Assembly: GCA_036523395.1 (NCBI GenBank)
Contig: DATDEH010000124.1
Span: 1-54,695 of the forward strand
Length of the DNA stretch: 54,695 bases
Reading direction: 5' to 3'
Source: Candidatus Limnocylindria bacterium
Lineage (GTDB): Bacteria; Chloroflexota; Limnocylindria; P2-11E
Shown: piece after piece, positions 37,124 through 44,799 of the stretch
Layout: the number at the start of each line of letters is the position of its first letter
Numbering within the stretch: the stretch's first letter is position 1
Made by a program: the position numbers and the translations under genes
The notes under the pieces: generated by a model
The model's database searches: none
Told to the model about the DNA's origin: nothing
The model's input: the letters and a program-made list of their open reading frames with translations, nothing else

Positions 37124-38573
37124 TCCGCTCTCGCAGCAGGCGGTTCACGATGTCGGGATTCGCTTTTCGGCCCATACGCTTCATGACCGGTCCGACGAGC
37201 GCGCCAAGCGCGCGGGCGTTCCCGGCCTTGTAGTCGGCGATCGCCTTCGGATTCTCTTCGAGCACCGCGTCCACCGCGGCGGCGATCGCGGTCTCGTCAG
37301 AGACCTGCGCGAGACCTTTCGACTTCACGATCGCGTCGGGCGCTGCGCCGGTCTGCCACATCTCCGCGAACACGTCCTTCGCGACCGACCCGGAGACCTC
37401 GCCCTTCTTCACCAGCGCGACGAGCGCGCCCAGCTGTGCGGGCGTGATCTTCGCTCCGGCGACGGAGCCGCCGTCATTCTTGAGAAAGCGCAGGAACTCT
37501 CCGGTGACCCAGTTCGCGACCGTCTTGGGCTCCCCGCCCGCCGCGCGGACCGTCGCCTCGAAGAAGTCCGCAAGCGCGCGGTCGTCGACCAGGATGCGCG
37601 CGTCGTAGTCGGACAGGCCGTACTCGCTCGTGAAGCGCGCGCGGCGCGCGGTCGGCAGCTCCGGGATGGCGGCGCGAAGGCTCTCGACATCGGCACGGGT
37701 CGGCGCGAAAGCGACGAGGTCGGGCTCCGGAAAGTACCGGTAATCCTGGACGTCCTCCTTCGATCGCTGCAGGAAGGTCTGCTTTCGCTCGGGACTCCAG
37801 CCGACCGTGATCTTGCCCTTGCGCGTACGGATCTCGCCGCCCGCCTGCCACTCCTGCCACAGCCGGTCGGCCTCGTAGGGCACGGCCTCCTCGAGGGCGG
37901 CGTAGCTGTTCATGTTCTTGATCTCGCTCTGCGGCGGCCAGCGCACCATGCCAGCCGCCTCCGTGAAGCGGATCGAGACGTTCACATCGAACCGACCCGC
38001 GCCCTGTTCGAAGCGCACCTCCGACACGCCCGCGAACACGAGCACTTCACGCAGCGCGCGAACGTAGGCGAGCGCCTCCTCGACCGATGTCATGTCGGGC
38101 TCGCTCACGATCTCGAGCAGGGGCACGCCCGAGCGGTTGAAGTCGATGAGCGAATAACCATCGCCGTGCTTCGAGTTGGCGGTGTCCTCCTCGAGGTGCG
38201 CGCGGGTGATCCCGATGCGCTTCGCGCCCGCTGACGTCGTGATCTCGAGCCACCCTTTGACGTTCAGCGGCAGGTCGTACTGCGAGATCTGGTACCCCTT
38301 CGGCAGGTCGGGGTACATGTAGTTCTTGCGGTCGAACTTCGTGTGCCCGGGGACCTCGCAGTTGAGGGCGAGGCCGGCGATCATCGCCAGTTCGATCGCG
38401 CGCTTGTTCGGAACGGGCAGCGCGCCCGGCAGGCCGAGGCAGACGGGGCAGACGAGCGAGTTCGGCGGCGCGCCGAACCACTTCGCGGCGCACCCGCAGA
38501 ACATCTTCGACTCAGTGGCGAGCTCAACGTGCGTCTCGATGCCGATGACGAGCTCGTACGGGCGTTCGCTCAC
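37107..38573 (-). CDS. gatB: Aspartyl/glutamyl-tRNA amidotransferase subunit B
   Basis: A 488-aa GatB, the kinase/tRNA-binding subunit of GatCAB that converts Glu-tRNA-Gln (and Asp-tRNA-Asn) to the amide form. N-terminal VIGIETHVELATESKMFCGC and LVCPVCLGLPGALPVPNKRA are the family signature with the zinc cysteines. NYMYPDLPKGYQISQYD follows, and the C-terminal YqeY-like domain is complete. The GTG start overlaps the preceding TGA (GTGA). gatB is the last gene of an operon that starts with gatC and gatA but has two other genes inserted between gatA and gatB. Confidence 0.95.
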   Translation of the reverse strand: MSERPYELVIGIETHVELATESKMFCGCAAKWFGAPPNSLVCPVCLGLPGALPVPNKRAIELAMIAGLALNCEVPGHTKFDRKNYMYPDLPKGYQISQYDLPLNVKGWLEITTSAGAKRIGITRAHLEEDTANSKHGDGYSLIDFNRSGVPLLEIVSEPDMTSVEEALAYVRALREVLVFAGVSEVRFEQGAGRFDVNVSIRFTEAAGMVRWPPQSEIKNMNSYAALEEAVPYEADRLWQEWQAGGEIRTRKGKITVGWSPERKQTFLQRSKEDVQDYRYFPEPDLVAFAPTRADVESLRAAIPELPTARRARFTSEYGLSDYDARILVDDRALADFFEATVRAAGGEPKTVANWVTGEFLRFLKNDGGSVAGAKITPAQLGALVALVKKGEVSGSVAKDVFAEMWQTGAAPDAIVKSKGLAQVSDETAIAAAVDAVLEENPKAIADYKAGNARALGALVGPVMKRMGRKANPDIVNRLLRERITSPG

Positions 38574-39178
38574 GGCTGTTGTGGCTGCGGGATGCCTGTC
38601 GGCACCGGCCCGGTCGTCCGATCGGAAGCGCGGACGAGCCGGCTGAGATTCACGATCAGGCGGTCGTCGCTCATGGAAACAAGATACTGGTCGAGGTCAC
38701 GCCCGCCACCCTCCACCGTGCGTCCTGCTCCGGTGAACGTCGGTGCGTGACCATCCCGGCAATGCGCGATGAACGTTCGCTGCTCGACAGACGCGAGACC
38801 CATCATGTCGATCGTGCACGGAGCACCGTTGTCGACCTGCAGCGACCACGCGCGCCGGAACGCGTAGACCTCACCTTTCGCCGGCTGCACGAGCCAGAAC
38901 TCGCGGTCGGCACCGAGAAGCGGCGCGGCTACAAGTTTCGGCGGCGCGCCGGCAGCCGGAAGGTCGCCGATCGCGAGCACGAGTCGATCGCCGGGCACCA
39001 GCGCCGGCGGCGTCACGATCTGCGGCGCGATCGCGAGCAATGACACCACCAGCACGGCGATGAGCCCGCCGAACAGCAGTCCGGCGATCAGCACGTACTG
39101 CTTCCACACCGGCGTGGGGTCGAGCGACTCCGCTCCCGCCCAGTGCTCGGCGGGCTGATCCTCGTGACGCGTGCCCAT
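38570..39178 (-). CDS. Membrane-anchored protein with degenerate Rieske-like domain
   Basis: A 202-aa protein with a membrane helix at residues about 28-51. The extracytoplasmic part resembles a Rieske [2Fe-2S] domain in strand order: GDLPAAGAPPKL, FWLVQPAKGEVYAF, C121, FIAHCRDGH (C140, H144), then GRTVEGGGRDLDQYLVSMSDDRLIVNLS. In true Rieske proteins the ligands are C-x-H and C-x2-H. Here the first motif is absent and the second has three residues between Cys and His, so a cluster is unlikely. The ATG was chosen as 39178 (MGTRHEDQP), 2 bp after the aminotransferase stop. Its TGA overlaps the gatB GTG. The Rieske assignment is my inference. Confidence 0.5.
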   Translation of the reverse strand: MGTRHEDQPAEHWAGAESLDPTPVWKQYVLIAGLLFGGLIAVLVVSLLAIAPQIVTPPALVPGDRLVLAIGDLPAAGAPPKLVAAPLLGADREFWLVQPAKGEVYAFRRAWSLQVDNGAPCTIDMMGLASVEQRTFIAHCRDGHAPTFTGAGRTVEGGGRDLDQYLVSMSDDRLIVNLSRLVRASDRTTGPVPTGIPQPQQP

Positions 39179-39180
39179 CC

Positions 39181-40353
39181 CTAGCTCCGCTGCTTGACGA
39201 AGCGCTCGATGCGGTCGCAAGCATCCACGATCTGCTCCATCGACGACGCGTAGCAGGCGCGGATGTGTCCGCGGCCGCGCTCGCCGAACGCGTTGCCGGG
39301 CACGACGACGACGCGCTCTTGCTTCAGCAGCTGCTCGCAGAACTCATCGTCGGATAGACCCGTCGAGGTGATGTTCGGGAAGCAGTAGAAGGCGCCGCGC
39401 GGCTCGAAGCAGTGCAGGCCCATCGCATTGAAGCGGCGCCACATGTATTGACGGCGCCTGTCGTACTCGCCGACCATGCGTTGGACCTCGGGCTCGCCGG
39501 TCTTCAGGGCCTCGAGCGCGGCGTACTGCGCGGCCGTGGGCACGCACATGACCGTGTACTGATGGATCTTCATCATCTGCTCGATGATCTCGGCCGGAGC
39601 GCACGCATAGCCGACGCGCCAGCCGGTCATGGCGTACGACTTCGAGAACCCGGCCAGGTAGATCGTGCGCTCCTTCATGTCGGGCTGCGACAGGATCGAC
39701 TGATGCTCGGTGCCGTACACGAGGCGGTCGTAGATCTCGTCCGCATACACGAGGAGGTCGTGCGCCGCGGCGAGCCGCGCGATGCCCTCGACGTCTTCTT
39801 TCTCGAGGACCGCACCCGTCGGGTTGTTGGGGAAACCGAGGAGGATCGCGCGCGTGCGAGGCGTGATCGCCGCCTCGACGTCGGCTGGCGTGAGACGGAA
39901 ATCGTCCTCCTGCCGCGTTGGCACCGCGACGGGCACGCCGCCCGCGAGGACGATGCCCGGGACGTACGCGACGTATGAGGGGTCGGCGAGGATGACCTCG
40001 TCGCCCTCGTTCAACGTGGCGCGCATCGCGAGGTCGACAGCCTCCGACACTCCCACGGTCACGATGATCTCGCGCGCCGCGTCGTAGCGAACGCCGCGCA
40101 GGCTCTCGGTGTGCTCGGCGATCGCCTCGCGGAGCGGACGGATGCCGTAGTTCGACGTGTACTTGGTCTTGCCCTCTTTGATGGAGCGGATCGCCGCCTC
40201 GCGGAACCGCTCTGGTGTGACGAAGTCCGGCTCGCCCACACCGAGCGAGATCGCGCCTTCGACGCCGGCGATCAGATCGAAGAAGCGCCGGATGCCGCTC
40301 GCGGGGATGCGCGCGACCTTCGCGTTCGTGAGCGGACGGCGTGCGACCTTCAT
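39181..40353 (-). CDS. Class I/II pyridoxal-phosphate aminotransferase
   Basis: A 390-aa fold-type I aminotransferase. Visible motifs are SLGVGEPDFVTPE, KYTSNYGIRPLREAIAEH, FPNNPTGAVLE (PLP-ribose/Asn), VYADEIYDRLVY (Asp to the pyridine N) and GFSKSYAMTGWRVGYA with the Schiff-base Lys. It looks like an aspartate/aromatic aminotransferase (AspC/PatA-type). The true start is ATG 40353, which overlaps the gatA TGA as ATGA. The frame stays open upstream inside gatA. Placement between gatA and gatB suggests common expression with amidation of Glu-tRNA, possibly through Asp/Glu supply. Confidence 0.9.
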   Translation of the reverse strand: MKVARRPLTNAKVARIPASGIRRFFDLIAGVEGAISLGVGEPDFVTPERFREAAIRSIKEGKTKYTSNYGIRPLREAIAEHTESLRGVRYDAAREIIVTVGVSEAVDLAMRATLNEGDEVILADPSYVAYVPGIVLAGGVPVAVPTRQEDDFRLTPADVEAAITPRTRAILLGFPNNPTGAVLEKEDVEGIARLAAAHDLLVYADEIYDRLVYGTEHQSILSQPDMKERTIYLAGFSKSYAMTGWRVGYACAPAEIIEQMMKIHQYTVMCVPTAAQYAALEALKTGEPEVQRMVGEYDRRRQYMWRRFNAMGLHCFEPRGAFYCFPNITSTGLSDDEFCEQLLKQERVVVVPGNAFGERGRGHIRACYASSMEQIVDACDRIERFVKQRS

Positions 40354-41801
40354 GCAGCCACCTCCGGACGCATCTCGTGATGCTTGGTCGCCCTCTCGTA
40401 GGCGGCAGCCACGCGGAACATCGTGGCTTCCTGGTACGAGTTCGCGATGACCTGCAGCCCGATCGGCAGACCCTCGGAGAGGCCGCACGGCAGCGAGACG
40501 CCGGGCAGGCCGCTGATGTTCACCGGCAGGGTGAAGATGTCGTTGAGGTACATCGATAGCGGATCGTTCACTTTCTGGCCGATCTTGAACGCGACGGTCG
40601 GCGAAGTCGGCGTGACGATCGCGTCGACCTTCTCGAAGACGCGATCGAACTCCTGCTTGATGAGCGTGCGCACCTTTTGCGCCTTCACGTAGTACGCATC
40701 GTAGTAACCCGCCGACAATGCATACGTGCCGAGGATCATGCGGCGCTTGACCTCGGGGCCGAAGCCCTTTCCGCGCGTGCGGCGGTACGTCTCGAGGAGA
40801 TCGGGTCCGTCGACGCGGAGCCCGTAGCGCACGCCGTCGTAACGCGCCAGGTTCGCCGACGCTTCCGCCGGCTGGATGAGGTAGTAGACCGCGAGGCCGT
40901 GATCGGTCAGCGAGAGCGACACGTCGACGAGCTCTGCGCCCTGGCGCTCGAGCTCCCGCAGCGCGTCGCGCACTGCGCGCTCGACGTTCTTCTCCATGCC
41001 CTCGATGAAGAACTCCTTCGGCACGCCGATACGCATGCTCTTCACACCGCGGTCGAGCTCACGCCGCAGGTCCTCTTTCGGAAGCGGCATCGTCGTCGCG
41101 TCGCTCGGATCTTTGCCGAAGAGCGCTTCGCAGACGATGGCGCAGTCCTCAACGCTGTTGGTGAACGGCCCGACCTGGTCGAGCGACGACGCGAACGCGA
41201 CGACGCCATAGCGTGAGACGCGTCCGTAGGTGGGCTTCATGCCGACCACGCCGGTGAGCGCGGCTGGCTGGCGGATCGAGCCACCGGTGTCGGTGCCGAG
41301 CGCGAAGAGCGCCTCACCGGCCGCGACGGCGACCGCGCTTCCTCCCGAGGATCCGCCCGGCACTCGGTCCACGCGCCACGGGTTCTTCACCGGACCGAAC
41401 GCGGAGTTCTCGTTCGAGCTGCCCATCGCGAACTCGTCGAGATTCGTCTTGCCCATCATGACCGCGCCGTGTTCATCGAGGCGCTCGACGACGGTGGCGG
41501 AATACGGCGGAACGTAGCCCTCGAGGATCTTCGAGCCGGCGGTCGTCGCGACGCCCTTGGTACCGATGATGTCCTTGCACGCCCATGGGATGCCACAGAG
41601 GAGCGGCGCGTCTCCGGCGCGCAGGCGCTCGTCCGCCGCGCGGGCCTGCGCCCTGGCTCGCTCGTCTGATAGGAGGAGCCAAGTGTTGAAGCGGTCGGCG
41701 TGCGCGGCGCGCAGCGCGATCTCGGCGAGCTCGAGCGCGGTCGTTTCGCGGCGACGCAGCAGCGCGGCTGCCTCGGTAATGGTGCGCGGCAGGTCTTTCA
41801 T
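40350..41801 (-). CDS. gatA: Aspartyl/glutamyl-tRNA amidotransferase subunit A
   Basis: A 483-aa amidase-signature protein that hydrolyses glutamine to supply ammonia to GatB. The Lys of IPWACKDIIGTKG, the Gly/Ser-rich VPGGSSGGSAVAVAAG and the GTDTGGSIRQPA segment hold the Ser-cisSer-Lys triad. Length is typical. It overlaps gatC upstream by ATGA (41798-41801) and the aminotransferase downstream by ATGA. With gatC and gatB in the same operon this encodes a full GatCAB enzyme, implying indirect charging of tRNA-Gln and/or tRNA-Asn. Confidence 0.96.
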   Translation of the reverse strand: MKDLPRTITEAAALLRRRETTALELAEIALRAAHADRFNTWLLLSDERARAQARAADERLRAGDAPLLCGIPWACKDIIGTKGVATTAGSKILEGYVPPYSATVVERLDEHGAVMMGKTNLDEFAMGSSNENSAFGPVKNPWRVDRVPGGSSGGSAVAVAAGEALFALGTDTGGSIRQPAALTGVVGMKPTYGRVSRYGVVAFASSLDQVGPFTNSVEDCAIVCEALFGKDPSDATTMPLPKEDLRRELDRGVKSMRIGVPKEFFIEGMEKNVERAVRDALRELERQGAELVDVSLSLTDHGLAVYYLIQPAEASANLARYDGVRYGLRVDGPDLLETYRRTRGKGFGPEVKRRMILGTYALSAGYYDAYYVKAQKVRTLIKQEFDRVFEKVDAIVTPTSPTVAFKIGQKVNDPLSMYLNDIFTLPVNISGLPGVSLPCGLSEGLPIGLQVIANSYQEATMFRVAAAYERATKHHEMRPEVAA

Positions 41802-42097
41802 CGCTCTTCGAGGATCTCCTGGACGAGAAAGAACTCGCCGTCCCGGCCGCCCTTTGGCGCGTTGGCGAGCGCCTCGTCTGTCGTGAGGCCGGGACGGATC
41901 ACGTCATCGCGCTGCACCCCCACGAGCGGAAGGGTCGATGCCGTCGGCGAGACCTGGCTGGTGTCCACGGTCTTCAAGCGCTCGACCGCGTCCAGCACGA
42001 CGGAGAGCTGCCCGGTGAAACGCTCGATCTCCTCTTCGGTCAGCGCGATACGCGCCAGATCGGCGACATGAACGATCGTGGCGCGATCGATGGGCAC
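41798..42097 (-). CDS. gatC: Aspartyl/glutamyl-tRNA amidotransferase subunit C
   Basis: A 99-aa GatC, the small stabilising subunit of GatCAB. The motif VHVADLARIALTEEEIERFTGQLSVVLDAVERLK is typical, as is the acidic/basic C-terminus DGEFFLVQEILEER. GTG start at 42097. It begins the gatC-gatA-aminotransferase-Rieske-like-gatB operon. The 52-bp gap to the divergent phosphoesterase lipoprotein gene must hold both promoters. Confidence 0.93.
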   Translation of the reverse strand: MPIDRATIVHVADLARIALTEEEIERFTGQLSVVLDAVERLKTVDTSQVSPTASTLPLVGVQRDDVIRPGLTTDEALANAPKGGRDGEFFLVQEILEER

Positions 42098-42149
42098 GAG
42101 ACCAGTTTAGGAGCCGTTCTGGGCGCGAGCCGCCGGCGTTACGGTTGAT

Positions 42150-43085
42150 GTGATGGGTCTCGAGAGGCATCTCGTGACTTTGCCGGTCTGCGCAATCTTC
42201 GTCGCGGCGGTCTGCGCCTGCGGCGGCGGCAACCAGACTCCGGCGTCGACGCCGTACGGCGAGGCGAGCCCGACGTCATCAGCGCCGTCGGCGCAGCTCG
42301 TCCTGCCGACCGACCCGCAGCAGCATCCCGCGCAGAGCCGCACACCACACGTATTCGTCATCGTCATGGAGAACACCGGCCTCGACAGAGCCCTCCGGTC
42401 GCAGCCGATCGCCCGGCTTGCCTCGGCGAACGCGCTCGCGGCCAACTACCGCGCGGTGGCGCGACCCAGCCTGCCCAACTACCTGGCTCTCACATCAGGC
42501 AGCACCTGGGGCATCGTGGACAACGACTATCACTCGCTGCCGGCGGCGGACCTCGGGACGCAGCTCACGACCGCGGGAGTCACTTGGCGCGCGTACATGG
42601 AAGGGATGACCGCTGAAGCCGGCTGCATGCGCAGTCTGTATCCGTACGCCCTCAAGCACAACCCGTTCGCGTACTACGGCGGCGCGTGCCCGTCGAACGT
42701 GGTCCCCTTCGAAGCGCTCGATGCCGACCTCGCGGGCGTTACGCCCAACTTCGTCTGGATCACGCCGGGTCTGTGTCATGACGGCCACGACTGCGCCATC
42801 GACGTCGCAGGAACGTGGCTCGACGGGCAGGTGTCACGGATCGTGTCGTCCGATGCATGGCGTTCGGGCGGGTTGCTCTTCATCGTCTGGGACGAAGGCG
42901 ACGGCGGCGACAGCAACCTCGTGCCGCTCATCATGCTCGCCAAGGACGCGACCGCGGCGCGCATCGAAACGCAGTACGACCACTACTCGCTCCTCGCGAC
43001 CATCGAGGACATCTTCGACCTTCCGCGACTCGGCGCGGCCGGGGCGGCGCGACCGCTCTCGCGGATCGCTGCCGGAACTCGCTGA
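42150..43085 (+). CDS. Secreted lipoprotein phosphoesterase (acid-phosphatase/phospholipase C superfamily)
   Basis: This 311-aa protein has a signal peptide with lipobox-like VCACGGG, a Ser/Pro/Thr-rich spacer (about 30-65), then a phosphoesterase domain. Motifs are HVFVIVMENT (metal-binding Glu), ARPSLPNYLALTSG (nucleophile region), DNDYHSLPA, FVWITPGLCHDGHDC and LLFIVWDEGDGGD. The family includes non-specific phospholipase C, AcpA and phosphatidylinositol-3-phosphatases. Substrate is not resolved. GTG 42150 or ATG 42153 are equally placed. Cys residues in GCMRSLYPY and GGACPSN may form disulfides. Confidence 0.82.
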   Translation: MMGLERHLVTLPVCAIFVAAVCACGGGNQTPASTPYGEASPTSSAPSAQLVLPTDPQQHPAQSRTPHVFVIVMENTGLDRALRSQPIARLASANALAANYRAVARPSLPNYLALTSGSTWGIVDNDYHSLPAADLGTQLTTAGVTWRAYMEGMTAEAGCMRSLYPYALKHNPFAYYGGACPSNVVPFEALDADLAGVTPNFVWITPGLCHDGHDCAIDVAGTWLDGQVSRIVSSDAWRSGGLLFIVWDEGDGGDSNLVPLIMLAKDATAARIETQYDHYSLLATIEDIFDLPRLGAAGAARPLSRIAAGTR

Positions 43086-43086
43086 T

Positions 43087-43419
43087 CTAGGAGCGCGTCT
43101 CCAGCTTCACCAGCCGGCCATCTGGATCGCGCACCGCCATCTCACGTGTGCCCCAGTGCGTTGCGGCGAACGGCGCGACGACCTCGGCCGGTCGCGCGGG
43201 TGCGCTCTCGTCAGTCGCGGAGAGGTAGAGCTCGACCGCAGGCTCGCGGTCGGCGGGCACCTCCGCGAGATAGATGTACGGCCCGCCGCCGGTCGCGCGG
43301 AGCATCCCGGACGTGCCACGGTCGTCGTCGAGCTGGAAGCCGAGGGCGCGCCAGAACGCGACGCTCTTCCCCCAGTTGTGCGTCTCGATGTAGATGTGGT
43401 GGACCCGGTCCGCCGCCAT
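43087..43419 (-). CDS. Glyoxalase/VOC-family protein
   Basis: A 110-aa single-domain VOC (vicinal oxygen chelate) protein. The betaalphabetabetabeta module is recognisable from HHIYIETHNWGKSVAFWRALGF and the C-terminal WGTREMAVRDPDGRLVKLE, which carries the usual metal Glu. VOC proteins include glyoxalases, dioxygenases and antibiotic-resistance binders, so the function is not set. The start lies 2 bp after the stop of the ribbon-helix-helix gene. It converges with the phosphoesterase lipoprotein gene. Confidence 0.8.
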   Translation of the reverse strand: MAADRVHHIYIETHNWGKSVAFWRALGFQLDDDRGTSGMLRATGGGPYIYLAEVPADREPAVELYLSATDESAPARPAEVVAPFAATHWGTREMAVRDPDGRLVKLETRS

Positions 43420-43421
43420 CG

Positions 43422-43583
43422 CTATCTCCCCTTCTTGCGCTTCTCGCGGTCGAGGTAGTCGCGGAGCGCCGCGGCGACGAGCGCGGACAGGCTCATCTCC
43501 CGGTCGATCGCGACGTGCTTCACGTCACGGATGAGCTCGACCGGCAGGTATACGTTGAACTGCCGTATCTCGTCTTCGGCCAT
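43422..43583 (-). CDS. Ribbon-helix-helix DNA-binding protein (53 aa)
   Basis: Translation of this short frame begins [17 protein letters not shown] and continues [28 protein letters not shown], a typical MetJ/Arc ribbon-helix-helix: one beta strand (FNVYLP) then two helices, and a basic tail [11 protein letters not shown] dimers bind DNA through the beta ribbon, and many are antitoxins or autoregulators. No toxin is next to it. Neighbours are dgkA, whose TAG touches this ATG, and the VOC gene 2 bp downstream, so the three form one operon. It probably regulates this operon, but that is inference. Confidence 0.82.
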   Translation of the reverse strand: MAEDEIRQFNVYLPVELIRDVKHVAIDREMSLSALVAAALRDYLDREKRKKGR

Positions 43584-43964
43584 CTAATGTACTAGTATCC
43601 TAGCAACGCGCTGGCCGAGCACGATGACGCCAACGACGACGGCACCGATCGCCGCGATCAGCACCATCGCCGCGCCGACGTCCTTCGCGGCTTTCGCCAG
43701 CGGATGACGCTCGGGCGACGCCAGCGTCACAATGAGCTCGATCGCGGTATTGAGCGCCTCGAGCGCGAGGACGAGCGCAGTGGCCAGGACGAGTACCGCC
43801 CATTCGAGGGCGCTGGCGCCGAGCCACGCGGCGACCGCGATCACGATCGCACCGATCACGATCTCGATCTGCGCGCTTCGCTGAGTTCGTATCAGGTATG
43901 AGATGCCCTCGAGCGCGAAACCGAAGGAACGCAGCAGGCTCACACTCCGGAGTGTGGCTGACAT
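43584..43964 (-). CDS. dgkA: Diacylglycerol/undecaprenol kinase family protein
   Basis: A 126-aa integral membrane kinase with three helices and the family motif EALNTAIELIVTL. The N-terminal amphipathic segment SLLRSFGFALEGISYLIRTQRSAQIE matches Gram-positive DgkA, which phosphorylates undecaprenol for cell-wall lipid recycling. The C-terminus ends VARILVH. GGAAGG lies 6 bp before the ATG at 43964, supporting that start. A further ATG at 43970 and a GTG at 43943 are alternatives. The start region overlaps the divergent MpaB-family start, which is unusual. Confidence 0.85.
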   Translation of the reverse strand: MSATLRSVSLLRSFGFALEGISYLIRTQRSAQIEIVIGAIVIAVAAWLGASALEWAVLVLATALVLALEALNTAIELIVTLASPERHPLAKAAKDVGAAMVLIAAIGAVVVGVIVLGQRVARILVH

Positions 43965-44742
43965 TGGCATCCTTCCGCGCGACGCCGTCGCTCGCAGGCT
44001 GAACCGCGAGCTGTTCGTGGCGCTCGGCAGCACCGCCGCGGTACTGCTGCAGATGGCGCATCCGCTCGTCGCCGCGGGCGTGGATCAACACTCGGACTTC
44101 CGACGCGATCCCTTCGGCCGCTTCCACCGCACCGCCAACACCTCGCTCGATGCGGTCTTCGCCGACACGAAGCGCGCCAAACGCGCGCTCCGACGTATCG
44201 ACGCGCGCCACGTTGCGGTACGCGGCACCGCCGTCGACGGACGCCCTTACCGCGCGCAGGATCCGCACCTCCTCCTATGGGTGCAGGCGACGCTGGTGCT
44301 GACGTCGCTGCGGTGGTACGAGCTCGTCGCCGGACGGCTCCCGCCGGCGGACCGTCAGCGCTACTGGGACGAAGGCAAGGTCTTCGCCCGCGAGCTCGGC
44401 GTGCCCGACGAGCTCTTCCCGCCGACCATCGGCGATCTCGAGCGGTACGAGCGCGACACGCTCGAGACGGCGGCAGTGCCCGACATCACGAGCCGCCTCG
44501 TCGCCCGGACCGTGCTGCATCCGTTCGCCGTGCTGCCCGACGCGGCCTACTGGCCGACCGACGTCATCGCTGCCGGACTTCTGCCACCTTCGCTGCGCGA
44601 GGCGTTCGAGCTGCGGTGGGGCACCACGGAGCGGTTCTTCTTTCGCTTCGTTATCCACGCGATGCGCATCTGGCGTGCGGTCGCACCGCGGTGGCTGGCG
44701 ATCGTTCCGCACGCCCGCCTCTACGACCGGCGCGTCCGCTAG
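43954..44742 (+). CDS. Oxygenase MpaB-family protein (DUF2236)
   Basis: A protein of about 262 aa of the MpaB/latex-clearing-protein-related family. The conserved N-terminal block is GSTAAVLLQMAHPLVAAGVDQHSDFRRDPFGRFHRT. It is followed by WVQATLVLTSLRWYELV and YWDEGKVFARELGVPDELFP, which fit the heme-binding helical fold known from the family. The function is not established for most members; heme and oxygenase activity are family-based inference. GTG 43954 is preferred, though ATG 43903 in the same frame would add 17 residues and lie fully inside dgkA. The two divergent starts overlap. Confidence 0.78.
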   Translation: MADIGILPRDAVARRLNRELFVALGSTAAVLLQMAHPLVAAGVDQHSDFRRDPFGRFHRTANTSLDAVFADTKRAKRALRRIDARHVAVRGTAVDGRPYRAQDPHLLLWVQATLVLTSLRWYELVAGRLPPADRQRYWDEGKVFARELGVPDELFPPTIGDLERYERDTLETAAVPDITSRLVARTVLHPFAVLPDAAYWPTDVIAAGLLPPSLREAFELRWGTTERFFFRFVIHAMRIWRAVAPRWLAIVPHARLYDRRVR

Positions 44743-44768
44743 GAGGCGTCCTGAGCCGGGCGTTGGGT

Positions 44769-44796
44769 GAGCGGGGCGGCATCGGCCGCCCCGCTC
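44769..44796. terminator. Strong GC hairpin between convergent genes
   Basis: GAGCGGGGCGGC (44769-44780) pairs perfectly with GCCGCCCCGCTC (44785-44796) across the tetraloop ATCG. It lies 26 bp after the MpaB-family stop and at the far end of the convergent decayed Tat-exported gene. There is no T-tract, so it may be a bidirectional intrinsic stop or an mRNA-stabilising hairpin. Confidence 0.55.
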
Positions 44797-44799
44797 GCC

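Noticed and set aside
44769-44796. Third copy of the dispersed palindromic element
   Set aside because: A simple 12-bp hairpin without the shared internal blocks; treated as a terminator.
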